Source of the DNA: Microlunatus phosphovorus NM-1
Lineage (GTDB): Bacteria; Actinomycetota; Actinomycetes; Propionibacteriales; Propionibacteriaceae
Length of the DNA: 64,000 bases
Direction: 5' to 3'
NCBI RefSeq assembly: GCF_000270245.1
Contig: NC_015635.1
Span: 1,736,001 to 1,800,000 of the forward strand
The notes beneath the pieces were generated by a model, which had not been told where the DNA came from, did not search any database, and worked only from the letters and a program-made list of their open reading frames with translations. Of this stretch, positions 36,688 to 44,980 are shown in pieces (the first letter of the stretch is position 1; every line of letters starts with the position of its first letter). The position numbers and the translations under genes are program-made.

Positions 36688-36951
36688 GTGCTGGACGACG
36701 CACTCGAGCATCTGGTGCGCGGCATCGTCGCGCATCCCGACGAAGTCCGGGTCCGCGACAAGCGGCTTCGGCAAGGCGGCCGGATGCTCGAGGTCAGGGT
36801 CAACCCGTCCGACATCGGCAAGGTGATCGGCCGTTCCGGTCGTACGGCCACCGCTCTGCGCACCGTCGTCGGGGCGCTGGCCGGCAATCAGAGCATCCGG
36901 ATCGACTTCGTTGACACCGACAAGCCTCAGCGCCGCGGCGGACGTCGCTGA
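36688..36951 (+). CDS. khpA: KH-domain RNA-binding protein KhpA
   Basis: An 87-residue single KH-domain protein. It begins MLDDALEHLVRGIVAHPDEV and carries the GxxG loop in KVIGRSGRTATALRTVV. KhpA (formerly ylqC) binds RNA, often with KhpB, and always sits between rpsP and rimM. Two bases separate its GTG from the rpsP stop. Its stop lies inside a 13-bp tandem duplication that also contains the rimM start. Confidence 0.95.
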   Translation: MLDDALEHLVRGIVAHPDEVRVRDKRLRQGGRMLEVRVNPSDIGKVIGRSGRTATALRTVVGALAGNQSIRIDFVDTDKPQRRGGRR

Positions 36952-36973
36952 CCCTCGTGGCTGACCCTCGTGG
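36948..36973 (+). repeat. 13-bp tandem duplication at the khpA/rimM junction
   Basis: CTGACCCTCGTGG occurs twice in direct succession (36948-36960, 36961-36973). It contains both the khpA stop and a GTG. The first GTG (36957) reads only six codons (MADPRG) to a TGA at 36975-36977, overlapping the true rimM start at 36970. Confidence 0.9.
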
Positions 36974-37500
36974 CTGACACCGTCGAGGTGATCGTCGGCA
37001 TCGTCGGCCGGGCTCACGGCATTCGCGGTGACGTGGGCATCGAGCTACGCACCGACGAACCGGAGCGACGCTTCGCACCCGGCAGCAGGTTGCGGATCGA
37101 GGGCAGCGGTCGATCACTCACCGTGACCTCGACCCGTGATCACAGTGGTCGGCTGCTGGTCCGGTTCGACGAGTGTCCGGATCGGACCGCTGCGGAGCTG
37201 CTTCGCGGTGCGGTGCTGGTTGTCGACGTCGACGCCGACGAGCGCCCCGGCGACGAGGAGGAGTTCTACGACCGGCAACTCACCGGTCTGCGGGTGTTCG
37301 ACGCTGCCGATGCCGAGGTGGGCAGCGTTGCCGACGTGATCCACCTGCCGGGGCAGGACCTGCTGGAGATTCAAACACCCACCGGAAAGCGGCTGGTGCC
37401 CTTCGTTCGGGCCATCGTCCCGAAGGTGGATCTGACGGCGCGGCTGGTGCAGCTCGCCGACGTACCGGGCTTGCTCGTCGACGAGATCGACAGCGACTGA
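36970..37500 (+). CDS. rimM: 16S rRNA processing/30S maturation factor RimM
   Basis: A 176-residue RimM: an N-terminal RimM domain ([19 protein letters not shown]) and a C-terminal PRC-barrel ([25 protein letters not shown]). It assists 30S head assembly by binding S19. The GTG at 36970 gives [17 protein letters not shown]; a decoy GTG 13 bases upstream is out of frame. The stop shares an A with the trmD ATG (TGATG). Confidence 0.95.
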   Translation: MADTVEVIVGIVGRAHGIRGDVGIELRTDEPERRFAPGSRLRIEGSGRSLTVTSTRDHSGRLLVRFDECPDRTAAELLRGAVLVVDVDADERPGDEEEFYDRQLTGLRVFDAADAEVGSVADVIHLPGQDLLEIQTPTGKRLVPFVRAIVPKVDLTARLVQLADVPGLLVDEIDSD

Positions 37501-38225
37501 TGCGTCTCGACGTCGTCACCATCTTCCCGGACTATCTGGCCCCGCTGCGGCTCTCGCTGGTCGGCAAGGCGATCGAGACCGGGATCGTCGATCTGCGCGT
37601 CCACGATCTGAGGGACTGGACCCACGATCGACACCGTACGGTCGACAACACCCCGTACGGCGGTGGCGCGGGCATGGTGATGAAGCCCGAGCCCTGGGGC
37701 GAATGCCTGGACACCCTGGTCCCGGAGCCCGGCGAGGATGCCGAGACCGCCGCACCGGGCCCGCGACTGCTGGTCTTCACCCCATCCGGCCGTCGGTTCG
37801 ACCAAGCCCTGGCCGACGAGCTGGCCGGCGAACAGCACCTGATCCTGGCCTGCGGCCGCTATGAGGGCATCGACGCCCGCGTGGTCCCGTACGCACGCAC
37901 CCGGATGCGGGTCGAGGAGATCAGCATCGGCGACTATGTGCTGAACGGGGGAGAAGCCGCCGCCTTGGTGGTGATCGAGGCGGTCGTGCGACTCATTCCC
38001 GGCGTCATCGGCAATCCCGACTCGCTGACCGAAGAGTCACATTCCGCCGGTCATGACCGGCTGTTGGAGTATCCGATCTACACCAAGCCGCCGTCTTGGC
38101 GTGGACTCGAGGTGCCGGAAGTCCTGTTCTCCGGTCACCACGCCCAGATCGCGGCCTGGCGCCGCGAGCGGGCGGTGGAGCTGACCCGTGAGCGGCGCCC
38201 GGAGCTACTGTCTGATCAGGGCTGA
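37500..38225 (+). CDS. trmD: tRNA (guanine37-N1)-methyltransferase TrmD
   Basis: A 241-residue SPOUT-class methyltransferase that makes m1G37 and prevents frameshifting. [16 protein letters not shown], the [12 protein letters not shown] loop, [13 protein letters not shown] and [12 protein letters not shown] form the knotted SAM site. The ATG at 37500 overlaps the rimM stop; a longer in-frame reading through rimM is spurious. The last codons (SDQG-stop) are built from the first unit of a short tandem repeat. Confidence 0.97.
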   Translation: MRLDVVTIFPDYLAPLRLSLVGKAIETGIVDLRVHDLRDWTHDRHRTVDNTPYGGGAGMVMKPEPWGECLDTLVPEPGEDAETAAPGPRLLVFTPSGRRFDQALADELAGEQHLILACGRYEGIDARVVPYARTRMRVEEISIGDYVLNGGEAAALVVIEAVVRLIPGVIGNPDSLTEESHSAGHDRLLEYPIYTKPPSWRGLEVPEVLFSGHHAQIAAWRRERAVELTRERRPELLSDQG

Positions 38226-38291
38226 CAGAGGCTGCTGATCAGGCTGACAGGGGCTGATCAGGCTGACAGGGGCTGATCAGGGCTGACAGGG
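38212..38291 (+). repeat. Four tandem 19-20-bp repeats at the 3' end of trmD
   Basis: Units of the form CTGATCAGGCTGACAGGGG stand head to tail at about 38212-38231, 38235-38253, 38254-38272 and 38273-38291, with small variations. The TGATCA core is palindromic. The first unit encodes the end of TrmD and its stop. They occupy the trmD-38321 spacer and may act as a terminator region or simply be slippage-derived. Confidence 0.85.
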
Positions 38292-38320
38292 AGGCCGCTG
38301 GGAGCGGGAAGGACGGTGCC

Positions 38321-38599
38321 ATGCTGGCACTCACCAGCAATGCGTTGCTCATCCTCGTGGCAGTGGCGGCTATCGCCTGGCCGGTGATCGGGACGGTTTG
38401 GTGGCACCGGTCGGTGCGGGCTCGACGATCTTCGGTCGGTCGCACCCTGGCGGGCTGGCTCTTCGCGGTCGTCGGCCAACTGTTGGCGATCGCGCTGACC
38501 TTCTTGGTCGTCAACAACGAGTTCGCGTTCTATACGTCCTGGACCGACCTGTTCGGACCCAACGTGGCCGAGACCACCAGCATCCGGTCGCAGGGATGA
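38321..38599 (+). CDS. Small two-helix membrane protein, paralogue of the next gene's N-terminus
   Basis: A 92-residue protein with two membrane helices (ALLILVAVAAIAWPVIGTVW; LAGWLFAVVGQLLAIALTFL) and the motif NEFAFYTSWTDLFG. The following esterase has the same membrane pair and NDSYGFYHSWTDLTG, so this is a paralogue of the esterase's membrane domain alone. It ends four bases before the esterase ATG. It could be a partner subunit or a duplication remnant. Confidence 0.65.
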   Translation: MLALTSNALLILVAVAAIAWPVIGTVWWHRSVRARRSSVGRTLAGWLFAVVGQLLAIALTFLVVNNEFAFYTSWTDLFGPNVAETTSIRSQG

Positions 38600-38603
38600 T
38601 CAG

Positions 38604-39680
38604 ATGAGTCTCGCCGGTCCGGCCCTGTTGTCGCTCGTCATCGTGCTGGTGATTGCGGCCCCGATCGGGGTGATCCTGCGCTGGCGGATCACTGCTCGCC
38701 GAGGCCGCCCTCATGGGGTGAGGGCAAGCATCGGGCGGCTGTGCGCCTTGCTGGGCTGCCAGTTGCTGGCGGTCTTCCTCACCTTCCTGGTCGCCAACGA
38801 CAGCTACGGCTTCTACCACTCCTGGACTGATCTCACCGGCCTCGGCCGCGACGCGCCCGCCGGTGTCAGCGACCGGGGACTGGTCAGCAAAGGGCAGGGC
38901 CGGGTCGAGATCGTGAAGGTCTCCGGCGGACCATCCGGGGCAACCGCGGACGTCTTGGTCTGGTTGCCACACCAGTACGACGAGCCCGACCATGCCGACA
39001 AGAAGTTCCCCGTGATGATGGTGCTGCCGGGTCAGCCATCCCTGGTGCAGTCGATGTTTCGGCACTTCGACTTCGGTGCGGTGGCGACCCGGGAGATCGA
39101 CAGCGGGCGGGTGCAGCCGTTCGTCGCAGTCTTCCCGCCACTGATGATCGATCCGCCTCGCGACACCGAGTGCACCAATGTCGATACTGGGCCGCAAGCA
39201 CTGACCTGGCTGCAGAAGGATGTCCCGCAGGCGACTCTGGCACGTTTCCGGGTGTCCGACCGGGCCAGCCTCTGGTCGGTGACGGGCTGGAGCACGGGTG
39301 GCTTCTGTGCCGCGAAGCTGCTGCTCACCGAACCAGGACGTTTCGCAGCGGCCGCGTCGCTCGGCGGCTACTACCAGCCGCTGCTGGATCACACGACGGG
39401 CAGGTTGTTCAGGAACAAGGCCGAGCGTGCGGACAACTCGCCGCTCCATCTGTATCTGACCAAGGGATTGCCGGCCGGCCGGAGCTTGCTGCTGATCTCC
39501 GGCAAGCAGGACACGGAGTCCTGGCCGATGACGGAGAAGATGATCGCCGCAACGCGGGGCAATCCCAACGTCTACACCTACATCTTCGCCGAGGGCGGTC
39601 ACAACTATCGCAACTATCGAGACCTGCTGCCCGGGATCCTCGGCTGGTTCCAGCAACGCGGAGCCTTCGGAACGGGCTGA
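38604..39680 (+). CDS. Membrane-anchored esterase of the Ag85/FrmB-like family
   Basis: A 358-residue protein: two N-terminal membrane helices, then an outward alpha/beta hydrolase. Nucleophile serine in VTGWSTGGFCA, acid near SGKQDTESWP and histidine in FAEGGHNYRNY give a complete triad. The family (esterase D/putative tributyrin esterase, mycolyltransferase-like) acts on lipids or glycolipids at the cell surface. ATG at 38604 is just downstream of the small paralogue, likely cotranscribed. Confidence 0.83.
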   Translation: MSLAGPALLSLVIVLVIAAPIGVILRWRITARRGRPHGVRASIGRLCALLGCQLLAVFLTFLVANDSYGFYHSWTDLTGLGRDAPAGVSDRGLVSKGQGRVEIVKVSGGPSGATADVLVWLPHQYDEPDHADKKFPVMMVLPGQPSLVQSMFRHFDFGAVATREIDSGRVQPFVAVFPPLMIDPPRDTECTNVDTGPQALTWLQKDVPQATLARFRVSDRASLWSVTGWSTGGFCAAKLLLTEPGRFAAAASLGGYYQPLLDHTTGRLFRNKAERADNSPLHLYLTKGLPAGRSLLLISGKQDTESWPMTEKMIAATRGNPNVYTYIFAEGGHNYRNYRDLLPGILGWFQQRGAFGTG

Positions 39681-39739
39681 TCGTCGGGCACGCCGGCGGC
39701 CTCCCTGGGCATCGGCGGCGGCGCTGGGACATCGAGGTG

Positions 39740-40591
39740 TCAGTGGGATCGGGCGGGAAGTGCCCGCTCAATCGCCTCTGCGACCGTACGCGAGATCGCC
39801 GTGGTGCCGCGAGCGTTCGCATGATCGCCGTCACCGGCGAGTAGCTCGGTGGGATCGTCGCCGCCGTCGCCCTTGAACGGCCGGTAGAGATCGACGCAGG
39901 TGGCGTGGCCCTGCTCGGCGGACCGGCAAATGGCCCTGTTTGCGGCCTTCGTCACCAGGTCGCTCCACGACAGGTAACCGGCGCCGTAGGTGTGCCGGCC
40001 GACCTCGCCGTCGAGGTAGACATTCCAGTAGTCGGTCACCAGCACTGTCGTACTGGGCTTCTTCGACTGGTCGATGACGCCGAGGACGGCGTCCAGCCGA
40101 GCCGCCATCGAAGCGATCCCGGGTTGGTAGCAGTGCGCATCGCAGCCCTGGTCGGCCCAGGAGTCGAGCGAGGGCTGGAGGTCGTTGGCGCCGATGGTCA
40201 GCACGATCACGTCGGCCTGCTCGAGCTGGGCGATGGCCTTGTCGTCGGTACGCAGTTCGTGCAGCAGATCGGCGACGGTCGCGCCGTTGACACCACCGTT
40301 GGCCGTGGTGACTCGCCGACCGGTGTCGTGGCGTACCTGGTCCGCAGCCTGCACGAGGTAGTCGTCGCAGTCGCAGCCGGCACCGGCCAGCACCGAGTCA
40401 CCGAAGCCGACCAGCTGCAAGGGCGCGGAGTCCTGCTCGGCGCGATGATCCGCCGATGAACCAGGACTCGTGCTTGTGGTGGCACCGAGGCCGAGAGCCC
40501 GGGGTGTCAGCCACCCGAGAACCGCCAGGATCACCAGCAAGGCAGTGACCATCGCCGCCCAGACAGCCCGAGTGTCCTGGCGTCTGCTCAT
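39740..40591 (-). CDS. SGNH/GDSL-family hydrolase, membrane-anchored
   Basis: A 283-residue protein with an N-terminal membrane anchor (AAMVTALLVILAVLGWL), then an outside SGNH hydrolase: block I GFGDSVLAG, block II GGVNGATV, block III TIGANDL and block V DGDHANARG with the catalytic Asp-His. CDCDD and other cysteines may form disulfides. The ATG at 40591 is chosen; an in-frame ATG at 40675 adds 28 non-conserved residues and crowds the divergent lipoprotein promoter. Ester substrate unknown. Confidence 0.82.
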   Translation of the reverse strand: MSRRQDTRAVWAAMVTALLVILAVLGWLTPRALGLGATTSTSPGSSADHRAEQDSAPLQLVGFGDSVLAGAGCDCDDYLVQAADQVRHDTGRRVTTANGGVNGATVADLLHELRTDDKAIAQLEQADVIVLTIGANDLQPSLDSWADQGCDAHCYQPGIASMAARLDAVLGVIDQSKKPSTTVLVTDYWNVYLDGEVGRHTYGAGYLSWSDLVTKAANRAICRSAEQGHATCVDLYRPFKGDGGDDPTELLAGDGDHANARGTTAISRTVAEAIERALPARSH

Positions 40592-40692
40592 CAAGCCAGA
40601 GTGCAACCCGCGGACAAGCCCGAGCGATGAGCCGGGAGGAAGAGGCACTGCTATCTTCTTCTCTTCTGACGACATAGAAAAGAAAGGCGTTC

Positions 40693-41523
40693 ATGTCCCT
40701 CTCCGTGGGCTCACCACGCGTGCATCCCGCCGTTGCCACGCTCGGAAAGCTGGCGGCACTCGCGTTGCCGATTGCCCTCCTGGCCTGTGCACCAGCCAAC
40801 TCAGTGTCTTCGAGCTCGCCATCGGCATCCGAGACCGCGTCTCCCGGGCCGACCGCTCTCACCGACGAGCAACTGGATGCCGAGTTTCGCGCTGCCGTGG
40901 TCGATGCCAGCGTCGCCGAGCCCGACGAGATCTCCGATCAGCTGACTGCGATCGATCCCGAGAACGACGATGTGGTCTGGAACAAGAAGCGCGATCATGT
41001 GCTGATGACCACCTGGACTTCCTGGGATGGTTATGACGATCAGATAGGAAAGAAGGTCGTCCTGCAACGCGAGGCCTGGGTGACCGCCGCGCCGGAGTTC
41101 AAGAGGTTCTGCGCGAGCTATCAGCCCGACGAGACGACTCCGCTGACGCTGCGCCTGGAGCAGCTCCTCGGACTGCCGCCGCACAATGGCAAGACCAAGG
41201 TGGTCGAGATGTGGATGCCGGCTGACCAACTCTTCCGGCCCAGCCCCGATCCCGAGATCGACGATCACACCGCGGACCTGGAGATGCCGCCAGTGAAGGA
41301 CTTCGCGTCCAAGGCCGACTATGAGGCGCACAAGGATTGGTTCAATCTCCAGCGGAGTCTGTCCTACGACGAGAAGAACGGCTACCCCTGGACCCGGCTG
41401 GGCTACACCTACGACTGGGGCAATCCGGACAGCGAGGTCGGGCTGAGCGAGTTCGTCACCTGGGCGAAGACGCCGGTGAGGATCAAGCAGGTCGCCACGA
41501 CCGAGGACTACTGCGGTTCCTGA
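40693..41523 (+). CDS. Putative lipoprotein of unknown function
   Basis: A 276-residue protein with a lipobox (IALLAC at residue 27-32) after a hydrophobic leader and a Ser/Thr/Pro spacer (SSSSPSASETASPGP), typical of a surface lipoprotein. The globular part is acidic and rich in Trp/Asp (TTWTSWDGYDDQ; YTYDWGNPDSEVG) and is not recognised. AAAGG precedes the ATG. Its 3' end overlaps the convergent NmrA-like gene by 16 bases. Confidence 0.7.
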   Translation: MSLSVGSPRVHPAVATLGKLAALALPIALLACAPANSVSSSSPSASETASPGPTALTDEQLDAEFRAAVVDASVAEPDEISDQLTAIDPENDDVVWNKKRDHVLMTTWTSWDGYDDQIGKKVVLQREAWVTAAPEFKRFCASYQPDETTPLTLRLEQLLGLPPHNGKTKVVEMWMPADQLFRPSPDPEIDDHTADLEMPPVKDFASKADYEAHKDWFNLQRSLSYDEKNGYPWTRLGYTYDWGNPDSEVGLSEFVTWAKTPVRIKQVATTEDYCGS

Positions 41524-42266
41524 CGCAGATACTGCTCGAAGGTGACCCGGCCCACCGCGTGGTCCGGGGTGAGATTGGCGCCGTGGCGGAGTGCTGCCGA
41601 CGTCGCTCCCGGAAACGGCAGCGCCAGCACGCGGCGAGGTGAGCGGCCGATCGAGGAGCGATAGCTGGCGGCCAGCTCTGGCAAGGTGCGCACCTCGGGT
41701 CCGCCGAAGTCGGGTACGCGTCCGGCGGCTGGTTGCCGGGCGAGCGCCACCAGCCGGTCAGCCACCTCGCCGACCTCCACCGGCTGCACCCGCCAACCGG
41801 CCGGCAACGGCGCGATCCACGCTTTGGTGAGCGCGGCGACCAACTGGTATGCCAGGTCGTGGAACTGCGTGGCGCGCAGGATCGTGTACGGCATTCCGGA
41901 GGCCTCGAGCTGCCGTTCGGTGGCCAGCTTGTTCTGGTAATACCGGAACGGGATCCGGTCGATGCCGACAATCGAGATGTAGACGAAGTGTGCGACCTCG
42001 GCGCGGACCGCTGCCCTGACCACCTGGTCATCCAGCACCCGCCGCATGCTGTTGGCGCAGTGCACCACCGTGTCGGCGCTCGCCATTGCGGCCCGCGTAC
42101 TGGACTCGCTGCGATAGTCAACCTGGGCCCACTGGTACGCCAGGTCGCGATCCGGGTGCGCCCGGCGGCTGGCCACCCGGACTGTGCTGCCGGACCGCAG
42201 CAGTCCCTCGACGACCGGCCGGCCCAGTGTACCGGTGCCGCCGGTCACCACGATCGGTCCTGTCAT
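41508..42266 (-). CDS. NmrA-like/atypical SDR NAD(P)-binding protein
   Basis: A 252-residue Rossmann protein starting MTGPIVVTGGTGTLGRPVVE, with the TGGTGxxG dinucleotide motif and YYQNKLATERQLEASGMPYT, the extended-SDR/NmrA core in which Y-K is replaced by YQNK. Similar proteins act as NAD(P)H-sensing or quinone-reductase-like enzymes. The ATG at 42266 overlaps the stop of the methyltransferase gene by ATGA, so the two are coupled. The longer reading to 42956 is out of frame with the methyltransferase and rejected. Confidence 0.83.
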   Translation of the reverse strand: MTGPIVVTGGTGTLGRPVVEGLLRSGSTVRVASRRAHPDRDLAYQWAQVDYRSESSTRAAMASADTVVHCANSMRRVLDDQVVRAAVRAEVAHFVYISIVGIDRIPFRYYQNKLATERQLEASGMPYTILRATQFHDLAYQLVAALTKAWIAPLPAGWRVQPVEVGEVADRLVALARQPAAGRVPDFGGPEVRTLPELAASYRSSIGRSPRRVLALPFPGATSAALRHGANLTPDHAVGRVTFEQYLRQEPQ

Positions 42267-42970
42267 TGTCCGACTCCTTCCGCCGAATCCGTGGTGTCTG
42301 GTTTGGTCCATGCGATCGTGTGGCGAAAACCCAGTTGGCGCCGGATGATCGCCCCGGGCAGGACGTCGTCGAGGAGCCGCCGCAACTCGTCGAAGGAGAG
42401 CATGGGGTCGCGGACGGGAAACGGCGAGGGCTGCGGGCCGTCTGTCCTGCTGGGCCACGGATGCTTCACGTATCCGATGATCGGGTTGGTGATCATCGAG
42501 GCGATGTCCCAAGCGTGGTCGCGGGCGGTGTGAGGTCGAGCCAGCCCGACGGCCAGGAAACGCCCGCCGGGACTGAGCAGCCGCCGCACGTCGTGCAGCG
42601 CCTCGGCCACGTCGAGGTGATGCAAGACCGCGACCATCGTCACGAGATCGAACTGGCCATCGCTGTCGGTCCAGTCGCCGCTGGTGATCGTGACATTGGG
42701 CAGGCCTGCGCAGCGTTGACTCGCCTGCTCGCGCATCGCCGGATCGGCGTCGTTGCCGACCACGTGGTCCGCGTGGGGTGCAAGAGCGGCCACCAACTCG
42801 CCACGACCGCAGCCGACGTCGAGCGCCCTCCGGCATGGCCTCGGCATGGTGGCCAGGATCCAGCTGTGGAAGTGATCGTTGTGGCTCCACGGGTGCCGGG
42901 CATTGAGCTCGGCCATTCCCGTCAGGAATGTGCCACCGGCGAACGTTTCTACCCACTGCCGTAGCGTCAC
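42263..42970 (-). CDS. Class I SAM-dependent methyltransferase
   Basis: A 235-residue protein with SAM motif I ALDVGCGRGELVAALA, the acidic GNDADP strand and motif DLVTMVAVLHHLD, typical of Methyltransf_11/25 enzymes acting on small molecules. Substrate unknown. It forms an ATGA-coupled pair with the NmrA-like gene downstream, suggesting one pathway that methylates and oxidises or reduces a metabolite. Confidence 0.85.
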   Translation of the reverse strand: MTLRQWVETFAGGTFLTGMAELNARHPWSHNDHFHSWILATMPRPCRRALDVGCGRGELVAALAPHADHVVGNDADPAMREQASQRCAGLPNVTITSGDWTDSDGQFDLVTMVAVLHHLDVAEALHDVRRLLSPGGRFLAVGLARPHTARDHAWDIASMITNPIIGYVKHPWPSRTDGPQPSPFPVRDPMLSFDELRRLLDDVLPGAIIRRQLGFRHTIAWTKPDTTDSAEGVGQ

Positions 42971-43172
42971 GGGTCCGATCCTGCCACCTGCCTACCGGCC
43001 GCTGGTGGTGCCGACGTCGGTCACCGGAGCAGTGAGCAGCGGCTCACCCGAGCTGCCACACGCAGCGAGACCTCCGGTGCGTCACTGTTCCGGCGGTCGT
43101 CTGGCACGCTCGTCACCCTCGTGACAGCGGCGTGTGCGTACGGTGTCAGCGCCTCGCGTCAGGCTGCTGGGT

Positions 43173-44144
43173 ATGAACGTGATTGAAGCAACCGGACTGC
43201 GCAAGCGGTTCGGCACCACCCAGGCCCTCGACGGAGTGGATCTCGCCGCGCGCGAGGGCACCGTCTTGGGTGTGCTGGGTCCCAATGGAGCCGGCAAGAC
43301 CACGGCCGTACGCGTGCTGGCCACCCTGCTGCGGCCGGATGCGGGCAGTGCCCGGGTCGGCGGGTACGACGTGGCGACCCAGGCCGAACAGGTCCGCGCC
43401 ACGATCGGACTCACCGGCCAGTACGCCTCGGTCGACGAGGATCTGACCGGCACCCAGAACCTGGTGATGATCGGGCAGCTGCTCGACCTCACCCGTCGTC
43501 AGGCCAAGTCCCGGGCGGCGGAGCTGCTGGAATGGTTCGACCTGACCGCGGCGGCCAGGAAGATGGCCAAGACCTATTCCGGCGGCATGCGTCGCCGACT
43601 CGACCTGGCGGCCAGCCTCGTCGGACGACCGGCGGTGATCTTCCTCGACGAGCCGACCACGGGGCTGGACCCGGCCAAGCGCGAGGACATGTGGGCCGTC
43701 ATCCGCAACCTCGTGACCGAGGGATCGACCGTCCTGCTCACCACCCAGTACCTCGAAGAGGCCGATGCGCTGGCCGACGAGATCAGCGTCATCGACCACG
43801 GACGGGTGATCGCCCACGACTCCCCGGAAGGGCTGAAGCGGATCGTCGGTGGCCAGCGGATCGCGGTCCGGCCCACCGATCCCGACCGGCTGGCCGAGGT
43901 CGCCTCTGTGCTGGCCCAGATCGGCACCGGCGTACCGGAGGCGTCCGGCCGCAACCAGCTGTCCGTGCCGGTGGCCGACGAGGCGAGTCTGCCCGTGGTC
44001 GTGTCCCGGCTCGGTGAGCTCGGCATCGCGGTGACCGAGCTGTCGTTGCATCTACCCAGCCTGGACGAGGTCTTTCTCACCCTCACCGGCCGCCGCGCCG
44101 GTGACGACGAACCCGACGATGCCCCGGTGGAGGAGGCAGCATGA
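43173..44144 (+). CDS. DrrA-like ABC transporter ATP-binding protein
   Basis: A 323-residue ATPase of the DrrA (daunorubicin resistance) exporter family: GPNGAGKTTAVRVLATLL, YSGGMRRRLDLAASL, VIFLDEPTTGLDP, and the C-terminal DRA domain (GGQRIAVRPTDPDRLAEV) that is specific to this group. ATG at 43173 starts MNVIEATGLRKRFGTTQAL. ATGA overlap with the permease. Probably exports a hydrophobic drug-like compound. Confidence 0.92.
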   Translation: MNVIEATGLRKRFGTTQALDGVDLAAREGTVLGVLGPNGAGKTTAVRVLATLLRPDAGSARVGGYDVATQAEQVRATIGLTGQYASVDEDLTGTQNLVMIGQLLDLTRRQAKSRAAELLEWFDLTAAARKMAKTYSGGMRRRLDLAASLVGRPAVIFLDEPTTGLDPAKREDMWAVIRNLVTEGSTVLLTTQYLEEADALADEISVIDHGRVIAHDSPEGLKRIVGGQRIAVRPTDPDRLAEVASVLAQIGTGVPEASGRNQLSVPVADEASLPVVVSRLGELGIAVTELSLHLPSLDEVFLTLTGRRAGDDEPDDAPVEEAA

Positions 44145-44980
44145 GCACGACCACTCTCGACACCACGACCAACCCGGCACCACGACTCTCCGTCTCAACG
44201 CCCCCGACGGAGCGGACGCCGGTCAGTTACCTCCGGCACGTGTTCGTCGTTGCCCAGCGCAGCCTGATCAAGACCTGGCGGACGCCCGAGGCACTGATCG
44301 ACGTGACCTTGCAGCCGGTGATCTTCCTGGCCCTGTTCACCTACATCTTCGGCGGCGCGATCGCCGGCGGTTCGCAACACGACTACCTGCAATTCCTGCT
44401 GCCCGGCATCCTCGGCCAGACCATCGCGATGGCCGGCATCGCACTGGGCACCAACCTCAACACCGACATCGAAAAGGGCATCTTCGACCGTTTCCGCTCG
44501 CTGCCGATCGGGCGGTCGGTGCCGCTGGTCGGTGCCGTGGTCGCCGACGTGGCCCGCTACCTCACGCTGTGTGTGGTCACCATGGGGGCCGGGTTCGCGA
44601 TGGGCTTCCGGGTGCAGACCGGTCCGACGCAGGTCGTCGCCGCGATGGCCCTGTGTATCGGCTTCGCGTTGTGCTTCTGCTGGATCTCGGTGTTCATCGG
44701 GATGATCGCCCGCACCTCCGGTGCCGTGCAGGGAATCGGCTTCCTGATCGTGTTGCCGCTGAGCTTCGGCAGCAACACCTTCGTGCCGACCGAGACCATG
44801 CCGGGCTGGCTGCAGGCCTTCGTCAACGTCAATCCGATCTCGCATCTGGTCAGCACCGTACGGACCCTGATGCTGGGCGGCTCGTACGGCACCGACCTCG
44901 CCTGGACACTCGGCTGGATGGCGGTGCTGCTGGTCGTGTTCGTCCCGCTGGCGTTGTGGGGCTACCGGAAGCGGGCCTGA
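44141..44980 (+). CDS. DrrB-like ABC-2 permease
   Basis: A 279-residue permease with six helices, partner of the DrrA-like ATPase (ATGA overlap). It has the family start YLRHVFVVAQRSLIKTWRTP, an RFRSLPIGRSVPLVGAVV segment and LQAFVNVNPISHLVSTVR. The Ser/Thr-rich N-terminal 30 residues are variable. The 3' end overlaps the convergent AfsR-like regulator by 19 bases. Confidence 0.92.
   Translation: MSTTTLDTTTNPAPRLSVSTPPTERTPVSYLRHVFVVAQRSLIKTWRTPEALIDVTLQPVIFLALFTYIFGGAIAGGSQHDYLQFLLPGILGQTIAMAGIALGTNLNTDIEKGIFDRFRSLPIGRSVPLVGAVVADVARYLTLCVVTMGAGFAMGFRVQTGPTQVVAAMALCIGFALCFCWISVFIGMIARTSGAVQGIGFLIVLPLSFGSNTFVPTETMPGWLQAFVNVNPISHLVSTVRTLMLGGSYGTDLAWTLGWMAVLLVVFVPLALWGYRKRA

Noticed and set aside
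38212-38291. CRISPR array
   Set aside because: Units are directly adjacent with no unique spacers and no cas genes are present.
42267-42956. Upstream extension of the NmrA-like frame
   Set aside because: It overlaps the methyltransferase gene out of frame and lacks family similarity; the ATG at 42266 gives a normal N-terminus.
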